Shown piece by piece: positions 61,818 to 64,000 of a stretch of DNA of 64,000 nucleotides (within the stretch, counting starts at the first letter, position 1; every line of letters starts with the position of its first letter). Below the pieces are notes generated by a model. It searched no databases. It saw only the letters and a program-made list of their open reading frames with translations, and was not told the DNA's origin. Position numbers and translations under genes: made by a program. This DNA comes from Rhizobium mesosinicum. GTDB taxonomy: Bacteria; Pseudomonadota; Alphaproteobacteria; Rhizobiales; Rhizobiaceae. The stretch is taken from positions 100,821-164,820 of the forward strand of contig NZ_JAEUAK010000013.1 of NCBI RefSeq assembly GCF_019511345.1, written 5' to 3'.

Positions 61818-62629
61818 GCTGCCCTCCGTCCGAAGATCTTGCCGAACAGGCCGCGCTTCTCGCCTGGTACCGTCACCGGGAGAACTTCACCGTTGAGGCG
61901 GCGGACTGCTTCGAAATAGGCTTTTGCCGGGGCGCTGTTTTGATCTGCAAGCGTCACCGGGGCGCCGAGGTTGGAAGCACGCAGCACATCCATGCTTTCC
62001 GGGATGATGCCGAGCAGCGGGATCGACAGGATCTCGAGCACGTCATCCACCTTCAGCATGTCGCCGCGTTCGGCGCGGGTGACATCGTAGCGGGTCAGAA
62101 GCAGGTGCTTTTCAATGCGCTCGCCCCTCTCCGCCTTTTCCGTCTTGGCATCCAGAAGACCGATGATGCGGTCGGAATCACGCACCGAGGAGACTTCCGG
62201 ATTGGTGACGACGACGGCGATATCGGCATGGCGCATCGCCAGCGTCGCACCGCGCTCGATACCGGCGGGGCTATCGCAGATGACCCAGTCGAAATGCTTC
62301 TTCAGCTCGTTGATGACGCGCTCGACGCCCTCTTCGGTGAGGCAGTCCTTGTCGCGGGTCTGGGATGCCGGCAACAGGAATAGTGTCTCCAGTCGCTTGT
62401 CACGGATCAGGGCCTGAGTGAGTTTCGCATCCCCCTGGATGACATTGATCATGTCGTAGACGACCCGACGTTCGGCGCCCATGACGAGATCGAGGTTGCG
62501 AAGACCGACGTCGAAGTCGACGACGACAACCTTCTCATTCCTTTGCGCAAGCGCTGCCCCCAACGCTGCAGTCGAGGTTGTCTTGCCAACGCCACCTTTA
62601 CCCGAGGTTACAACAATGACTTTTCCCAT
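61814..62629 (-). CDS. minD: Septum site-determining protein MinD
   Basis: It has 271 residues from the ATG at 62629, with AGGAGAGGGAT just upstream; codons to 62647 are not needed. The deviant Walker A is KGGVGKTT, with VVDFDVGLRNLDLVMGAERR, DSPAGIE and a C-terminal amphipathic membrane helix (GLFGKIFGRR). It binds the membrane as an ATP dimer and recruits MinC. It lies 30 bases after minC and overlaps minE. Confidence 0.97.
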   Translation of the reverse strand: MGKVIVVTSGKGGVGKTTSTAALGAALAQRNEKVVVVDFDVGLRNLDLVMGAERRVVYDMINVIQGDAKLTQALIRDKRLETLFLLPASQTRDKDCLTEEGVERVINELKKHFDWVICDSPAGIERGATLAMRHADIAVVVTNPEVSSVRDSDRIIGLLDAKTEKAERGERIEKHLLLTRYDVTRAERGDMLKVDDVLEILSIPLLGIIPESMDVLRASNLGAPVTLADQNSAPAKAYFEAVRRLNGEVLPVTVPGEKRGLFGKIFGRRAA

Positions 62630-62659
62630 ATCCCTCTCCTGTTTCAACCATTCACCCAG

Positions 62660-63403
62660 TTAAGTCAGTCGCGATGCCATGATCGCGTCGTTCTCCAGCC
62701 ATAGCTGTGCAGCCTGACCGCGCAGATCTGCGGGCAGATCGTCTGCCGTCTTGTAGATCCCGTCGATTGCCAGAAGCTCGGCCTCAAGCTTGCGGCAGAA
62801 GATTCGCGCCGCCGAATTGCCGACCGATCCGGCGAGCGCGCGTCCACGCAGCGCGCCATAGACATGGATCGATCCGCCGGCGATCACTTCTGCCCCCGAT
62901 GCGATGGACCCTATGACCGTCACGTCGCCTTCGGGAAAGATAATGGACTGGCCGGAGCGAACCGGTTCACGCAACACCAGAGACGGCGGGGCAGCGCGGA
63001 CAACCGGGGCAACAACCTCCTGCACCTTTGCAGCCTCCGCCTTACGCGGAGCCTGCCCTTCGATCTGGGCCTCTGCGGCCGGCACGTCGACATCCGCCGC
63101 CGGACGGCCGCCGACCATGCCAGGGGGCATACTGGCATCGAGCTGCGACGGTCGCGCGCCTTCGATACCCATGACCCGCACTCCTCGCTCTCCCAGCGCC
63201 TGCACCATCGCCTTTAGCGCGGCACGATCCAGCGAAAGCTCGGTCACGTCGAGAACTACTGGCCTGCCGAGAAAAAACCCGGCGGAGCGCGCAGCAAGGT
63301 CGTCGAGGCGAACCAGCCAGTCCTCGAACGGCAGATCGGGCGTCAGCACGACCGCGAGAAACGATCTGCCTTTGATGCGAATAGAGCGTGCGTCGGTTAA
63401 CAC
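62660..63403 (-). CDS. minC: Septum site-determining protein MinC
   Basis: It has 247 residues. The N-terminal FtsZ-inhibiting domain (SIRIKGRSFLAVVLTPD, VLDVTEL) and the C-terminal beta-helix with VRSGQSIIFPEGDVTVIGSIASGAEVIAGGSIHVYGALRGRALAG are standard, joined by a linker rich in Ala, Val and Glu. The start is uncertain: GTG at 63403 has no ribosome site, and upstream in-frame codons contain no ATG or TTG. Relatives seem to begin a few residues earlier, so a non-standard start is possible. Confidence 0.94.
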   Translation of the reverse strand: MLTDARSIRIKGRSFLAVVLTPDLPFEDWLVRLDDLAARSAGFFLGRPVVLDVTELSLDRAALKAMVQALGERGVRVMGIEGARPSQLDASMPPGMVGGRPAADVDVPAAEAQIEGQAPRKAEAAKVQEVVAPVVRAAPPSLVLREPVRSGQSIIFPEGDVTVIGSIASGAEVIAGGSIHVYGALRGRALAGSVGNSAARIFCRKLEAELLAIDGIYKTADDLPADLRGQAAQLWLENDAIMASRLT

Positions 63404-64000
63404 GTTAGTAAACTTGGTTAATTTCGATTTAAAAGGATTAGCCGCTTCATGGTTAACAAACCGTTAACATTCGGTCCGGCTTTAACGCAAAATGCGTCTT
63501 TCTGTTCATAGACACCATATGTCGCAGCACCCGACGGGAGCCTGCAAGCGCCGCCGCTTGAAGTCCGATGTGAGAGACTCGCTGCGTCCCTTCAACAGCC
63601 CATAGATTGGCAGTGCGAATCGAGCGACTGCCGGATCGAGGCCGGCCGCAACTGCCTCGACATTGATATCGCCAAGCCCCAAGTGACAGCCTTGATGCGG
63701 GCGACGCCATCTCGCAGCTGTGGGGACCGCGGCATCCGCCCAGTCTCATTGCGGCACAACAGACGCCATATTCGATCCCGGCCGGACCGGGATTGCTGTG
63801 AACCTGCCGGGGAATGGCGCGTTTTGGCGCGACGCAGGCCGTGGCGATCACACCTTCCCGGCTGCCGTCCCAAATCGGCCAAGCACATAAGATTGCTAAT
63901 AAAAACCCCGGTTGAAAATTAAAACTCCTGATTTTGCATAAACTTAACGCAACTGCGAAGTTTGCTGCGATGCGAAATTTCTCTGGACTCGGTTAAACAA
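63404..64000. other. 597-base tail with no intact gene; possible gene remnant on minus strand
   Basis: The bases next to minC are AT-rich and hold its promoter. From about 63500 to 63890, the minus strand has stretches that read like protein in different frames, for example DGVARIKAV followed, in another frame, by GDINVEAVAAGLDPAVARFA and IYGLLKG. No continuous frame joins them. It may be a decayed gene; no family is recognised. Confidence 0.35.

Noticed and set aside
1..64000. tRNA, rRNA, insertion sequence or prophage
   Set aside because: No cloverleaf, rRNA-like segment, transposase frame or terminal inverted repeats were noticed on reading.

Overview
The window looks like part of a Rhizobium-type alphaproteobacterial genome, probably a large secondary replicon (chromid). 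Codon use is GC-rich. The gene families are typical of Rhizobiaceae: Wzx/Wzy-type exopolysaccharide genes, PrsDE-type secretion, a ugp operon and several sugar ABC transporters. A complete minC-minD-minE cluster lies at the right end. In Sinorhizobium meliloti minCDE is known to sit on the pSymB chromid, so the chromid assignment is inference. No rRNA, tRNA, CRISPR array, insertion sequence or phage was seen.

Layout. 1-6.2 kb: 3' end of a trehalose-synthase-like GH13 enzyme, a sorbosone-dehydrogenase-like lipoprotein overlapping a DUF2231 membrane protein, and an EmrA/EmrB-type efflux pair. 6.2-13.7 kb: a leftward sugar catabolic and uptake operon (oxidoreductase, TIM-barrel isomerase, binding protein, two permeases, ATPase) with a divergent LacI regulator and three LacI-type operator palindromes between them. 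13.8-23.0 kb: a LapG-like cysteine proteinase and a first exopolysaccharide block (Wzy-like polymerase, OPX lipoprotein, small secreted Gly-rich protein, membrane protein, phosphatase, Wzc-like tyrosine autokinase). 23-25.4 kb: a carboxylesterase/ring-cleaving dioxygenase pair and uracil-DNA glycosylase.

25.7-55.4 kb is the most interesting part. It holds phosphomannomutase, ManC, UDP-glucose dehydrogenase, a strongly AlgD-like GDP-mannose 6-dehydrogenase, two glycosyltransferases, a Wzx flippase, a second Wzy-like protein, two hexapeptide acetyltransferases, three acyltransferase-3 proteins, two SGNH hydrolases and a PL5 (AlgL-family) alginate lyase with intact catalytic residues. It also has a type I secretion ABC/HlyD pair next to a parallel beta-helix RTX protein, and a NodO-like pure RTX protein. 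Together these suggest a Wzx/Wzy-exported, O-acylated heteropolysaccharide that contains mannuronic acid, with its own lyase and a secreted modifying enzyme. It is not a classical Alg8/Alg44 alginate synthase system, because no synthase of that kind is present here.

55.7-61.5 kb: a ugp-type glycerol-3-phosphate/glycerophosphodiester ABC operon with an internal ugpQ and a terminal RpiR-family regulator. 61.5-63.4 kb: minE, minD and minC on the minus strand. The last 600 bases hold no intact gene that I can support, only coding-like fragments in different frames.
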